A stretch of DNA of 64,000 bases from Lewinellaceae bacterium. GTDB lineage: Bacteria; Bacteroidota; Bacteroidia; Chitinophagales; Saprospiraceae. Positions 22,301 to 26,353 of this stretch are shown piece by piece. Positions within the stretch are counted from its first letter, which is position 1. Each line of letters begins with the position of its first letter. The translations under genes and the position numbers were made by a program. Under the pieces are notes generated by a model. The model was not told where the DNA came from. It did no database searches and was given only the letters and a program-made list of their open reading frames with translations. The stretch covers positions 620,001 to 684,000 of the forward strand of contig JACJYI010000003.1 in assembly GCA_020636225.1 (NCBI GenBank). Direction: 5' to 3'.

Positions 22301-24668
22301 CATTACCCTGACGGTAACCGATCTGGGCGGGAATACCTCGTCCTGTGCGGCAACTGTTACGGTGGAGGACAATCTCCCGCCAGTCATGGCCTGCAAGGAC
22401 CTGACCGTATTCATCAATGCCCAGGGAGACCCGATCACCATCTTCCCCAACCAGATCGACGCGGGAAGTGCCGACAATTGTGAGATCGTCAGTCTGACCC
22501 TCAACAAGACGACCTTCGATTGCAGCGATATCGGCCAGAACGTGGTAAATCTGGTAGCGGAGGATCCGAGCGGAAATATCAATAATTGTTCGGCGATCGT
22601 GACGGTTGTGGATGCCATTCCTCCGGTTTGGACATACATGCCGGGCGATATCACGGTGAACTGTATCGATGTCCTGGATGATGAACCCGAAGCCGCCGAC
22701 AATTGCGGTGGTGTGAATATCAACTGGTCGGATGTACAGGAACTCTGGCCAGCTGGTCCAATGGGAAGCTATCTGGTCCGTCGGACCTGGACGGCATTCG
22801 ATGCCTCTGGCAACGAGATCAGCTACGAACAGGTAGTCTACGTCCTGCCTGGTGGCGAACTGTTGATCAACTGTTCGCCGGATATTGTCACGCAGCCGAC
22901 ACACTTCCCGATCAAGGTCGATTGGCCGATCCCATCGGTGGATGACATCTGCGAGGGGTCCGTGGATATGGTACAGATCGGAGGGCCGCCGCCATTGAGC
23001 TACTTCAATCCGGGTAGCCAGACGCTGATTACCTATGAGCATGTCGATTTCTACGGAACCCACTACCAGTGCTCGTTCTGGGTGAATGTGCCACTGGATG
23101 GCTCCGGTTACATCGTTGTGTTGAACGAAGTGGACTGTGAAGACCTCTCCCTCACGGATTGTGAGGTGATGGACCTTCCGTCTCCTGACAATTACAGCTT
23201 CGAGTACATCCTTCCGAATATGGCCCCCATTCCGTTTGATATTGCTTCCGGTGGGCGCTTCGAGATGTTTGCCGATGGTTCCGCTCATCTGACGGGATCC
23301 TGGTCTGACTTCCCGAACACCTGCGGATGGGATATGGATATCTGGTTCCACCGCCGTCGGACCCACGATGGTTGGGTGGCTGCCGGAGGGGATATCAGTG
23401 CCTTCTCCGGACTGGGTGATCCTACCCTGTGGGAATTCTTCGAGGTGGATGCATCGCGCAGTAAGATGAGTGGTACCGGTTGCTATACCGGTCAGAACTA
23501 CAATGTGCGGATCTCCCCCAACTTCCCGAAATTCGGATTCCAACTGGGTGAAGGAGCCAATACCAAGACCAACGCGTATGGCGGGTGGGTGATCCTGGGG
23601 ATCACCAACCAGTCCGACCAATTGGTCGCCCAGGGCATCTTCTCCTTCGAGCTGGATTGTACGACGACCAACCTGATCAAGGATGCCGCAGAGGTCATCT
23701 CCCTGGATGGATTTGACTATCCGGTGGTCTGGTCGACCGGCACAACTGGTCCGGAATTGGGTGATGTGGCTCCGGGTATGTATGACGTGACCGTAACCGA
23801 TCAGGTCGGCAATACCCAGACGACGGACTTCGATGTCATTGGACCGAAGGATTGTATCCTGTACTACGAGGATGCCTGCCGTCCTGGGAACATGACCGAG
23901 AACGCTCTCGCCAAGCAAAGCAGCACCTTCCAGGGAGCTGTTGCCGACCGGGCAATTGACCAGAACACGGATGGCGATTTCGCCAACGGTTCAGTATCAA
24001 GCACCCTGGCCGGATTCCAGAACTACCTGAGCCTGGCGTACATCGAACCACTGCCGATCGAACAGATCCGGATCTGGAACCGTACCGATTGCTGTGGTGA
24101 TGTCCTGGATCCGTTCTACGTCTTCGTCTCTGAAACACCGATCCCGGATAATATCTTCCCTGAGGACCTGGTGTTCTATCCGGAGATCCTGGCCTTCTAT
24201 CACGACGGTCCACTGGAAGACTCCTACACCTTCGATGTGGGAGAAATGGGACAGTATATCAAGGTTCAGCTGGCGGGCAGCGGCCGACTGATGCTGGCCG
24301 AAGTGCAGGTCCTGGTTTGCCAGGAAGATGCGATCGGTCTGCAGGATGACGGATTCACCCAGCCGGATGATCAGATTATCGTGGAGAAGCCGGAAGTCGA
24401 TCTCAGTGTCGACGAAGTGCCCAGTGTGACCTATTGGCCAAATCCGGCCAACAACTACCTGGAGATCGATATTACCCAGCATCATGCGTCACCAATGGGC
24501 CTGACCATCGTGAACATGCAGGGTGTCGAGGTCTATCGCGCCAAGTTGCCGGCTGACCACCTCCAACATCTGCACATTGATACAGGTGATTGGGGTCCGG
24601 GTATCTACTTCATGACCATCAGCTCCGCCAATGGAGCACGCAGTCTGCCGTTGACCATCCAACATTGA
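4344..24668 (+). CDS. Giant (6,774 aa) cysteine-rich HYR/Ig-like repeat protein, FTP-type lectin domain, T9SS type A sorting domain
   Basis: It starts with a signal peptide (MRTLSLLTTTAMLFLFGAWQ, cleavage near VQAQ). Almost all the rest is ~80-aa HYR-like Ig units of the pattern CPADVTVECD, ATDNCD, ITRTWTATDDCGN, ITVEDTTPP. By length there are about 60-75. Longer variant modules are interspersed: five of CGDEDDLSLTGFP type, six of YTLEDGATCP type, four of ECDGAAGN type and three of ECDLATNGANLTAWL type. A DUF5011-like module lies near residues 2886-2962. The C-terminus has CKDVTVFL-type units (about 5771-6092), an unassigned domain with FHRRRTHDGW (about 6251-6439), an F5/8 type C/FTP domain with IWNRTDCCGDVLDPFYVFVS (about 6510-6662) and a T9SS type A domain (about 6696-6774). 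It is likely a surface adhesin or fibre exported by T9SS. Its size resembles F. johnsoniae SprB (about 6,500 aa), but the sorting domain is type A and no sprF/porP gene is adjacent. Confidence 0.93.
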   Translation: MRTLSLLTTTAMLFLFGAWQSVQAQCPCPNGNNANGPFISGALMTPTVTCYEDLEALINGPVGDPMTVSAFDATDGFVPVCIVSAPPANNCVGSIMIMVDAADNDGNCASNGPFAVSVIIQDNVPPVITCPGDVTIECDESLDPMVNGNLGEATAMDNCMADVTISYSDITISVTPCETVIERTWSAQDCGGTATCVQEISVQDTQAPTFTVPADIVIYVDAACAFNADVTITGDVSDESDNCDPSVEATYVDITNPGSCVGETIVLRTWTSIDDCGNSLEQVQTITVLDNIPPVLSGCPSDVTVQCYAIPSVNDEMVTYVDNCDPTVIPVVGMEAIIPDPNNPSPCIEEILLLRTWEVADDCGNTASCTQLVTVIDTNDPWITLCPPDVTVNCEDDYSSASTGFAIAEDSCSMLVDIQEMDDITLNGCDWDFEVIRTWTATDECDNSVTCSQTITVVDNVAPVVTFCPPSIQIECDQDTSAASTGLAEGDDLCSGMAAVYWSNTINPGLCTHEYEIVRTFTLVDECGNSTTCEQTIDVVDTTPPDPTCPADEVVECDAIPVAVDPFVTDNCDTNVDIDFTQVDDLTGCGNYTGTITRTWVFTDDCGNTADCVQVLTVEDTTDPTWNQGMPGDQTVNCQSVPTAPGGLTASDNCDGAVDVMLDEVSTQGVDPTQCDYYTYTITRTWTATDDCGNETIHTQTVSVQDVTSPTFTAPLNIVAADQLSCGDENDLSLTGFPTNIDDNCAPDDADGMDGYTNGATSWTTSEGYTVSFTTFLTVPQPFVECSLSGNGLHNRKYQVSRVWTVEDPCGNSSTALQTINIIDDTPPVITCPTDVVVECSDDLSPAAQGEATATDNCDDPIDITILYADGVVGGVCTGESVITRTWTATDVCGNSSSCVQTITTEDTTVPDLTCPSNTVAECSDDLTPAGQGLPLVTDNCDMNPMSSHADVITAGGCDDEYTITRTWTATDDCGNATSCDQTINVQDTTAPTFDQSLPTDATEECDALSSPDVLTFSDNCGASGQATVYTETSTQGADPAQCDYMSYTITRTWTATDECGNTAEHVQTITVEDSTSPTFTAPPTWTGADGLECGDEDDLSITGFPTDIDDNCATDDVDGADGYTMGATSWMTTTGYTISFSDAVIDPHPGGLCSVTTNGYFRKYRVNRTWTVTDPCGNTTTSNQEINITDHTPPVITCPANTMAECSDDLSPAAQGEATATDNCDMPNEIDITFDDVTVAGSCTGQYTITRTWTAEDVCGQTSTCEQTITVVDTTPPTWDTPPADDVTECGPGDGAAFSAWLTNYAGAAATDLCSGVSLSTNGLTPTPGCGNTIVYTLNVRATDDCGNFIEENVSFTIEDTTPPDITCAADIIVECTDPTDPANTGMSSAMDNCGSVTITSSDVSTPGACTAEYVIVRTWTAQDECGLTSTCEQTITVDDSTPPAVVCPANTAVECSDDKTSGANGVATATDNCDPAPVITESDNIVPGLCADAYTIERTWTATDECGNASSCIQEITVDDTTDPVITCAANTTIECDESTDPANTGSSTATDNCDMDVTMSYSDASIPGACPQEETITRTWTATDNCGNTATCEQTIEIEDTTPPVFTTPAMDEVIECDLATNGANLTAWLSSFAGAAATDNCGSVTLTTVGLTPAPGCGNTIVYTVTIRATDQCGNFSDDPATFTIEDTTAPDWDDPMPADETVECDAIPVADVFTASDDCDNMVDVVFTESSAAGACPQEQTITRTWTATDDCGNAITHTQTITVEDSTSPTFDPPQLWAGADGLECGDEEDLSTTGFPTNIDDNCADDDVDGADGYTMGATSWMTATGYTISFSDVVIDPHPGGLCSVTSNGYFRKYRVNRTWTVTDPCGNSSTSVQEINITDHTPPVITCPADVVVECSDDLTSNAQGVATATDNCGAPITITEDDVTISGLCDGEFTIERTWTAEDECGQTADCVQTLTVEDNTAPMFDVAPMDETIECDLATNGANLTAWLTSYAGAMASDQCSAVTLSSTGPVVVDNCGETVEYTYTIIATDDCGNSIQEDATFTIIDTTVPTWDQGMPVNVTVECTAVPAVPTITATDLCDAMVDVVFTPVSTQGVDPTACDYYNYSITRTWVATDDCGNAITHTHEIVVEDTTAPTFTVPASILAASQLGCGDEDDLSLTGFPTNLADNCAPAQANGNDGYTMGASSWTTANGYTVSFVTVLTAPQPWAECSTSGNGLHNRKYHYTRTWTVEDPCGNATTANQTITIIDDTPPTWDQAMPADETVECDNVPVAPVGGVDLTATDDCDAPGLITYGYNEVNTPGGCTGEYTLTRTWTAEDVCGNAITHTQTITVEDTTIPVVTCAADVVIECDDDDQPANTGMTTAVDNCDPSPAITFLDNVVPGVCPDAWTIERTWTISDDCNNSTSCLQTITVEDTTPPAITCPADVVVECSDDLSSATQGVATATDNCDMAPVVSESDNVVPGACPHAWTIERTWTATDACGNNTSCVQTITVDDTTPPTFDLPADIVGNDGLECGDEDDLSLTGIPDNIDDNCAADDENGANGYTVGATSWMTSNGYMVEFTDVIIDPHPLGACSVTGNGLYYRKYQIERTWTITDPCGNMTSDVQLITITDHTPPVWDQPMPADETVECDAIPVAPVGGVGLLATDNCDPVVTYTDDEMITPGNCDHNYVITRTWTAEDVCGNAITHTQTITVEDTTPPTFTVPANATIQADASCTYDADPSITGDVTDEDDNCDPSLDATYTDDPQPGACVGQTIITRTWHLEDDCGNSLEQTQTITVLDEIDPVLIGCPMDETISCDDPIPTPPVVTATDNCDPSPVVNGPAEVSTQTMDGSCTDHSYTITRTWTATDGCGNSTSCEQTITVEDVIIPVITLTGPASIDLCVGDAYNDAGATAMDDCFGDLTADIVTDNPVDVNTPGTYMVTYDVEDPCGNQAVQVTRTVIVHDYPLLETSILGVVVTSNNDGMDDIAAPIEVCNAPPGNILFDSFIDLNNVPGNVQAWQTVSTVNATTAMCNNCSAPLAAFAGAVGTTTLIDPSMDGSLVMRFRAWLDLNSNNQIDPGECAGDWIEYTFIIKAEVNLTCANDTTAAACQDQATIDQAFADWLTTASFTGGKNPVLSHDNPPAPDACGGTTVVTWTVTSDCEADVTCTATFTVTEDDEDPVLTCPADLSAQCNISEQPAYADLAAFEADGGTSSDNCEVDANSFMLVSEVSDNMSCPETITRIYSVEDLCGNSATCSQTIVVDDTIEPTLDMMPADLTVECDAVPMADVISGSDNCDQMVAVTFNEVQNAGACTDSYTLVRTWTAEDDCGNTTSHVQTITVIDTTLPTWDQAMPGDETVECDAVPTAPSPITASDNCDAMVDVTFNEVQTPGNCPDAYTITRTWTASDNCGNSAVHIQTITVEDTMAPTLLAGCPADETIECDVPVPAAAVVTAEDNCDAAPVVTLDEVSDLSGCGGYTGTITRTWTAEDACGNSSDICVQVITIEDTNAPTLLAGCPADETIECDDPVPAAAVVTADDNCDPAPVVTLDEVTDLSGCGGYTGTITRTWTAEDACGNSADICTQVITVQDSENPVYNVGSPDITIHTLEDGATCPTPADISLVVDQVNPVATGQTPASFTVHGVTFETPNAAATDNCTPDGDLQLFVWAINDDFGGTADDCQRTIRVTYRLYDLCGNFLARSQDFIIIENTPPVIDCPADLVIQCDDDSSPANTGSATATDNCDADPTIGYTEVVDLSGCGGYTGTITRTWTAEDNCSNVSTCTQVITVEDTEAPTLLAGCPADETIECDVPVPAAAAVTAEDNCDAAPVVTMDEVTDLSGCGGYTGTITRTWTAEDACGNSSDICVQVITIEDTNAPTLLAGCPADETIECDDPVPAAAVVTADDNCDPAPVVTMDEVTDLSGCGGYTGTITRTWTAEDACGNSADICTQVITVQDTEIPAYNVGSPAITIYTLDDNATCPTPADISLVVDQVNPVAVGQTPASFTVHGVTFDTPNGSATDNCTPDGDLQLFVWAINDDFGGTADDCQRTIRVTYRLYDLCGNFRARSQDFIIIENTPPVIDCPADLVIQCDEDQSPANTGSATATDNCDADPTIGYTEMVDLSGCGGYTGTITRTWTAEDNCSNVSTCTQVITVEDTEAPTLLAGCPSDVTIECSDPVPPVAVVTAEDNCDPDPVETQIEELNLNGCGGYTGTITRTWTAEDACGNSADICIQVITIQDSTPPTFTTPADITIQKDVNCAYDADPSITGDVSDEADNCSVGLDATYTDDVTAGSCEGQEIITRTWRLEDNCGNVTTDIQVITAVDEILPDFPLLDDVTIYTLEDGATCPSPADIGVVVNNMTPISSGNAPFQFTIHGVTVDGPTIYSDNCSSPANLDIYVVSINPDFNGDADDCQRVIRIAYRVFDDCGNFVTRQQFFTVLDNTPPTFTVPADVTIYSDNNCQYDADPVFTGDVTDEADNCSSGLDAVYTDDVNPGTCEGEQVITRTWMLEDNCGNSVEQVQTITVQDNIPPTFTVPSDITIEKDVNCAYDADPSLTGDVMDEADNCTTAGLDATYMDVVNAGNCAGQEVITRTWTLVDDCGNTATQIQTITAVDLITPTFPKPDDVTIYTDDGATCPGVADIVLPVDQMNPIVSGNAPFNFTVHGLIQAGPTVYTDNCSLAPDLDLYIWSIDDDFGGTADACMRAIRVIYRVYDDCGNFQQRQQTFTILENTDPTFTVPADITIYKDANCNYDADPSITGDVTDEDDNCATGLDATYSDSVLPGSCEGEEIITRSWYLEDGCGNDTLQIQTITVQDNTPPTFTVPVDITIQKDVNCQYDADVSITGDVTDEADNCTLEMDATFTDVVNPGSCEGEQVITRTWFLEDDCGNTTTQVQTITAVDEINPIFPKPDDQVISTEDGATCPGTPDISLVIDQANPVASGNDPFTFFVHGIEFDGPTVYSDNCSSPANLDLYVWNINTSFMGIGDDCDRQIQVIFRVYDDCGNFQQRQQIFTISDDTPPDLSACTVPLDGTVECNGLAGNEISANDWNTANITYLYGCATDNCTPETVTSDYNFGAQFIQGCGESGTITVTYTVSDECGNETTTSATLVIEDTTGPDAFNCPDLDDTFECDGAANNELAATAWDAANINTLNNCAGDLCGDFTVSSDYNYANLVGTCGEAGILTVVYTLEDECMNTSTVTAVFTIEDNVAPAFTYEPADLTINCEDSQDPLDTNGPAEASDVCDANPAITYADNVVPGACPDSYVIERTWIATDDCTNSSTYLQKITVQDVEQPEYNQGTPDVTIYTLDDNATCPATADYSLVVDQNIPLATGQTTVSFTIHGVTFQSPNGNATDNCTPDEEMELYVWAIDEDLNNDAGDCQRTIEVTWRLFDRCGNHRQRKQAFTVIENTPPVITCPANVTIDCDDDPFDLLLTGEATATDNCDPTPVVTYGDVNDLNGCSMTGTITRTWMAEDVCANTTNCTQIITVQDVDPPVLIQCDPAALSMIHECDGPAGNEAAADAWNAANIATLESCAFDVCGAIVVTSNYDFTTLSDQCGETGSLIATYTVTDECLNTSTITGTFTVVDNTVPDLSGCNLNLLNATHECDGDAGNLAAAQAWNAANVTFLEGCVTDLCGTIMVTDTFDYANLTDGCGITGVLTVTYTLTDECGNSTSTTGAFTIEDTTDPSWDSAMPADVTVECDAVPDAFVATASDGCDTDVDVVYGETRTDGVCEDTYILTRTWTATDDCSNAITHTQQIQVQDTTDPNPLCQDREIFLDENGMASITAEEVDNGSNDNCDVDVSLSLSKTAFDCDDEGPNIVTLTVTDNCGNNDNCTATVTVTDAIAPTALCKDVTVFLDQNGQGSITPNDVDNGSFDNCGIQSLVISQSQYNCSWFGVSVVTLTVTDIYDNVSTCTANVTVDDAIPPMAKCKNYTVSLNGQGQAVVTEANIDNGSTDNCYITSYTLSKTLFTCDDLGANAITLTVTDLGGNTSSCAATVTVEDNLPPVMACKDLTVFINAQGDPITIFPNQIDAGSADNCEIVSLTLNKTTFDCSDIGQNVVNLVAEDPSGNINNCSAIVTVVDAIPPVWTYMPGDITVNCIDVLDDEPEAADNCGGVNINWSDVQELWPAGPMGSYLVRRTWTAFDASGNEISYEQVVYVLPGGELLINCSPDIVTQPTHFPIKVDWPIPSVDDICEGSVDMVQIGGPPPLSYFNPGSQTLITYEHVDFYGTHYQCSFWVNVPLDGSGYIVVLNEVDCEDLSLTDCEVMDLPSPDNYSFEYILPNMAPIPFDIASGGRFEMFADGSAHLTGSWSDFPNTCGWDMDIWFHRRRTHDGWVAAGGDISAFSGLGDPTLWEFFEVDASRSKMSGTGCYTGQNYNVRISPNFPKFGFQLGEGANTKTNAYGGWVILGITNQSDQLVAQGIFSFELDCTTTNLIKDAAEVISLDGFDYPVVWSTGTTGPELGDVAPGMYDVTVTDQVGNTQTTDFDVIGPKDCILYYEDACRPGNMTENALAKQSSTFQGAVADRAIDQNTDGDFANGSVSSTLAGFQNYLSLAYIEPLPIEQIRIWNRTDCCGDVLDPFYVFVSETPIPDNIFPEDLVFYPEILAFYHDGPLEDSYTFDVGEMGQYIKVQLAGSGRLMLAEVQVLVCQEDAIGLQDDGFTQPDDQIIVEKPEVDLSVDEVPSVTYWPNPANNYLEIDITQHHASPMGLTIVNMQGVEVYRAKLPADHLQHLHIDTGDWGPGIYFMTISSANGARSLPLTIQH
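6468..12233 (+). repeat. Five copies of a ~120-aa CGDEDDLSLTGFP variant module inside the giant gene
   Basis: Copies lie at about 6468-6828, 7567-7924, 9655-10014, 10768-11130 and 11870-12233. Each has an L-x-CGDE(D/N)DLS core and an FPTNIDDNCA-like segment. Each then has a GATSW segment and an (F/H)RKY...RTWTV.DPCGN ending, and each is flanked by ordinary HYR units. Spacing is irregular, so they were dispersed among normal units rather than forming a simple tandem array. Boundaries are approximate. Confidence 0.75.
14622..16823 (+). repeat. Tandem duplication of a 1,101-bp (367-aa) super-unit inside the giant gene
   Basis: Copy 1 (14622-15722) and copy 2 (15723-16823) align at exactly 1,101 bp offset. 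A diverged third start follows at 16824. Each holds two HYR units with TDLSGCGGYTGTITRTW, one YTLEDGATCP-type module and one more HYR unit. Some blocks are almost identical at the nucleotide level, such as 15537-15720 against 16638-16821. Others are clearly diverged, such as 15120-15260. Confidence 0.85.
15112..20590 (+). repeat. Six copies of a ~120-aa YTLEDGATCP variant module inside the giant gene
   Basis: Copies begin near 15112, 16213, 17330, 18200, 19070 and 20232. Each contains I(Y/H)TL-DGATCP, a FT(V/I)HG segment, DNC, an aromatic/acidic W(A/S)I-D stretch and a (V/I)-YR(V/L)YD-CGNF ending before the next HYR unit. In copies 3-5 the modules alternate with YDADPSITGDV-type HYR units. 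Boundaries are approximate. Confidence 0.75.
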
Positions 24669-24690
24669 TGGTTCCGGTAGCGCCAGAATC

Positions 24691-24720
24691 AAAAGGGCCC
24701 TGCTTTTGCAGGGCCCTTTT
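24691..24720. terminator. Strong intrinsic terminator after the giant gene
   Basis: A perfect 13-bp stem pairs 24691-24703 with 24708-24720 around a TTTT loop. The stem starts with AAAA and ends with TTTT, so it could act in both directions. It lies 22 bp past the stop of the giant gene. Confidence 0.9.
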
Positions 24721-24797
24721 CATGTCCGGTATAGCCATCGAAAACCAAGTCGGATCGAATTTGTTACGGTATTCATTCGTTACCTAATCTACAGAAC

Positions 24798-25433
24798 ATG
24801 AAAAAACTTCTTCCATTTCTTCCCTTGCTGGCCGTGATGGCCCTGGCCATCTCCTGTTCGAACGAGAAGCCTTCCGCCACCTCTGAGGAGGCTGTATCCG
24901 AACAACCCACCGGACCGTCTGGCGTGTACAACCTGGACATCAACCAAAGCGTGGTCAAGTGGCGGGGGGATATGCTGGGCGTCAAGTTTCATGAAGGAAC
25001 ATTGAACCTGACCGAGGGGACCATCATCGTGGACAATGGCCGGGTGACCGGCGGCAAATTCGTTGCTGATCTGAGCTCCATGGTGCCGACCGATGAGAAC
25101 TATCAGCCGGAAACGGGGTATTCCAAGGATAAACTGGTGACCCATCTGAAGTCAGCCGACTTCTTCGATGTCGCCAATTATCCGACGGCAATCTTCAATG
25201 TGACCGGTGCATATGACAATAACACCAACGGGAAAATGACCATCCGTGGCCGGACCCACAACGAAGTGGTGAAGGATATCCTGGTCACGGATATGGGCAA
25301 TGGTACGATCAAGGCGACCGGTCAGCTGAACTTCGACCGACAGCAATATGGAGTATCCTGGTCCAGCGGTGCGAAGGATGCCGTGCTGAGCGATAATATT
25401 GCTCTGACCATCGAATTGGTGGCGGTCCAATAG
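24798..25433 (+). CDS. YceI-family lipoprotein
   Basis: This encodes 211 aa. A lipoprotein signal ends in the lipobox LAISC (Cys20), followed by a Ser/Glu-rich linker (about 21-40). The YceI lipocalin-like beta-barrel follows (about 41-210), with YNLDINQSVVKWRG at its start, the HLKSADFFDVANYPTAIF core motif and the FDRQQYGVSWSSG segment near the end. YceI proteins bind amphiphilic or isoprenoid-like ligands in the periplasm, and the exact ligand here cannot be read from sequence. It sits alone between two terminators, so it is probably a monocistronic unit. A bidirectional terminator separates it from the convergent gene at 25488. Confidence 0.9.
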   Translation: MKKLLPFLPLLAVMALAISCSNEKPSATSEEAVSEQPTGPSGVYNLDINQSVVKWRGDMLGVKFHEGTLNLTEGTIIVDNGRVTGGKFVADLSSMVPTDENYQPETGYSKDKLVTHLKSADFFDVANYPTAIFNVTGAYDNNTNGKMTIRGRTHNEVVKDILVTDMGNGTIKATGQLNFDRQQYGVSWSSGAKDAVLSDNIALTIELVAVQ

Positions 25434-25460
25434 CCTCTGGATCCATACATCATTGGGAAC

Positions 25461-25498
25461 AGGATGGAAGGCTTGATGCCTTCCATCCTATTTTTTTT
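25461..25498. terminator. Intrinsic terminator shared by convergent genes
   Basis: A 12-bp perfect stem pairs 25461-25472 with 25478-25489 around TTGAT. On the + strand it is followed by a run of eight T (25491-25498). It overlaps the stop codon of the minus-strand gene ending at 25488. It mainly terminates yceI. Confidence 0.85.
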
Positions 25499-26339
25499 CC
25501 TGGCGGATATCCACGCTGATCCCGATGCCCACATTGGAGGTTTCCCAGGAGGCCTGGCTGGTCTTCCGGTACCAGGTCTTGTCCTTGAAGAAGCCGGCGC
25601 AGAACATCAGGCCACCTTCTCCCAGTTCACGGATCAGCTCCAGGCTGACCAGGAAATCATCCTCGACCAGCACCTGGGCCTCCCGCAGGTCGACATAGAC
25701 ATCCTCGCCCTGGTGGCCCCGATAATCAATGATGAGGGGTGAACTGTAGATCCGTTCGACAGGCTGTCCTGATTCGGTTCGATAGATGTTCAGGCGGTAG
25801 AAGATCGTATCATACTGGCAATAGGCCAGATGCAGATTGACTTGGTCGACAAATGCCGGGCGAGCCTTGATGGCCACCATGGTGCCCAATTCGTTTCCCA
25901 GGTCATTATAGAAGAATCCGGCATTCAGATTCGGCCTGGTCAGTTCATTTCCCGCTCGAATGGCTTTATAGTCCCTGGGGTTGACTGTGATCTGCGGCAA
26001 TTCCAGGGCGATGGAGGTCATGCGGATGGTATGATCGGAAGAAGTGGCGGCCTGCCGAACCTGTCGGAGCTCCTGGTCGATGGACTGGTATCCAAGCATG
26101 GAATAACGCAGAATGGCATCATCCGGTAGATCGTCGATCCGGAGGCGGAACATGCCTTGATCATCCGATACGGTACCTACCCCGGCTCCAACCACACCGA
26201 TGTTCACATAGGCAATGGGCTGGCCGGTGGATTGATCCACAATTTGCCCCATGATCACCTGACCCCGAGTTTCCAGCAAGGTACAGGCCAGGCAAAGCAC
26301 CAGCAACACTCTGGCAAGCACCGAGGATTTGAACTGCAC
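25488..26339 (-). CDS. Secreted protein with carboxypeptidase-regulatory-like domain
   Basis: This encodes 283 aa. A signal peptide covers residues 1-26 (LARVLLVLCLACTLLETRGQ). A CarboxypepD_reg-like beta-sandwich follows (about 27-105: GQIVDQSTGQPIAYVNIGV, then GTVSDDQGMFRLRI, then YSMLGYQS). This fold is common at the N-terminus of Bacteroidota TonB receptors, but here no receptor barrel follows. The C-terminal ~170 aa are beta-rich with no recognised signature. They include LNIYRTESGQPVERIYSSPL, which resembles the end of other Bacteroidota proteins with this architecture. The gene lies 14 bp downstream of the gene at 26354-26956 on the same strand, so the two are probably co-transcribed. 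Molecular role unknown. Confidence 0.8.
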   Translation of the reverse strand: MQFKSSVLARVLLVLCLACTLLETRGQVIMGQIVDQSTGQPIAYVNIGVVGAGVGTVSDDQGMFRLRIDDLPDDAILRYSMLGYQSIDQELRQVRQAATSSDHTIRMTSIALELPQITVNPRDYKAIRAGNELTRPNLNAGFFYNDLGNELGTMVAIKARPAFVDQVNLHLAYCQYDTIFYRLNIYRTESGQPVERIYSSPLIIDYRGHQGEDVYVDLREAQVLVEDDFLVSLELIRELGEGGLMFCAGFFKDKTWYRKTSQASWETSNVGIGISVDIRQEKK

Positions 26340-26353
26340 CGGACCGATCAGGA

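Noticed and set aside
22026..23918. 630-codon minus-strand open frame inside the giant gene
   Set aside because: Same reason: a shadow frame with low-complexity His/Arg/Ile-rich translation and no motif.
4344..24668. Periodic repeats resembling a CRISPR or satellite array
   Set aside because: The period is ~240 bp, in frame, and encodes HYR Ig units; there are no short identical repeats with unique spacers.
4344..24668. Calling the giant protein SprB
   Set aside because: Size and repeat type agree, but the sorting domain is type A, the C-terminal lectin cassette differs, and no sprF/porP partner is adjacent.
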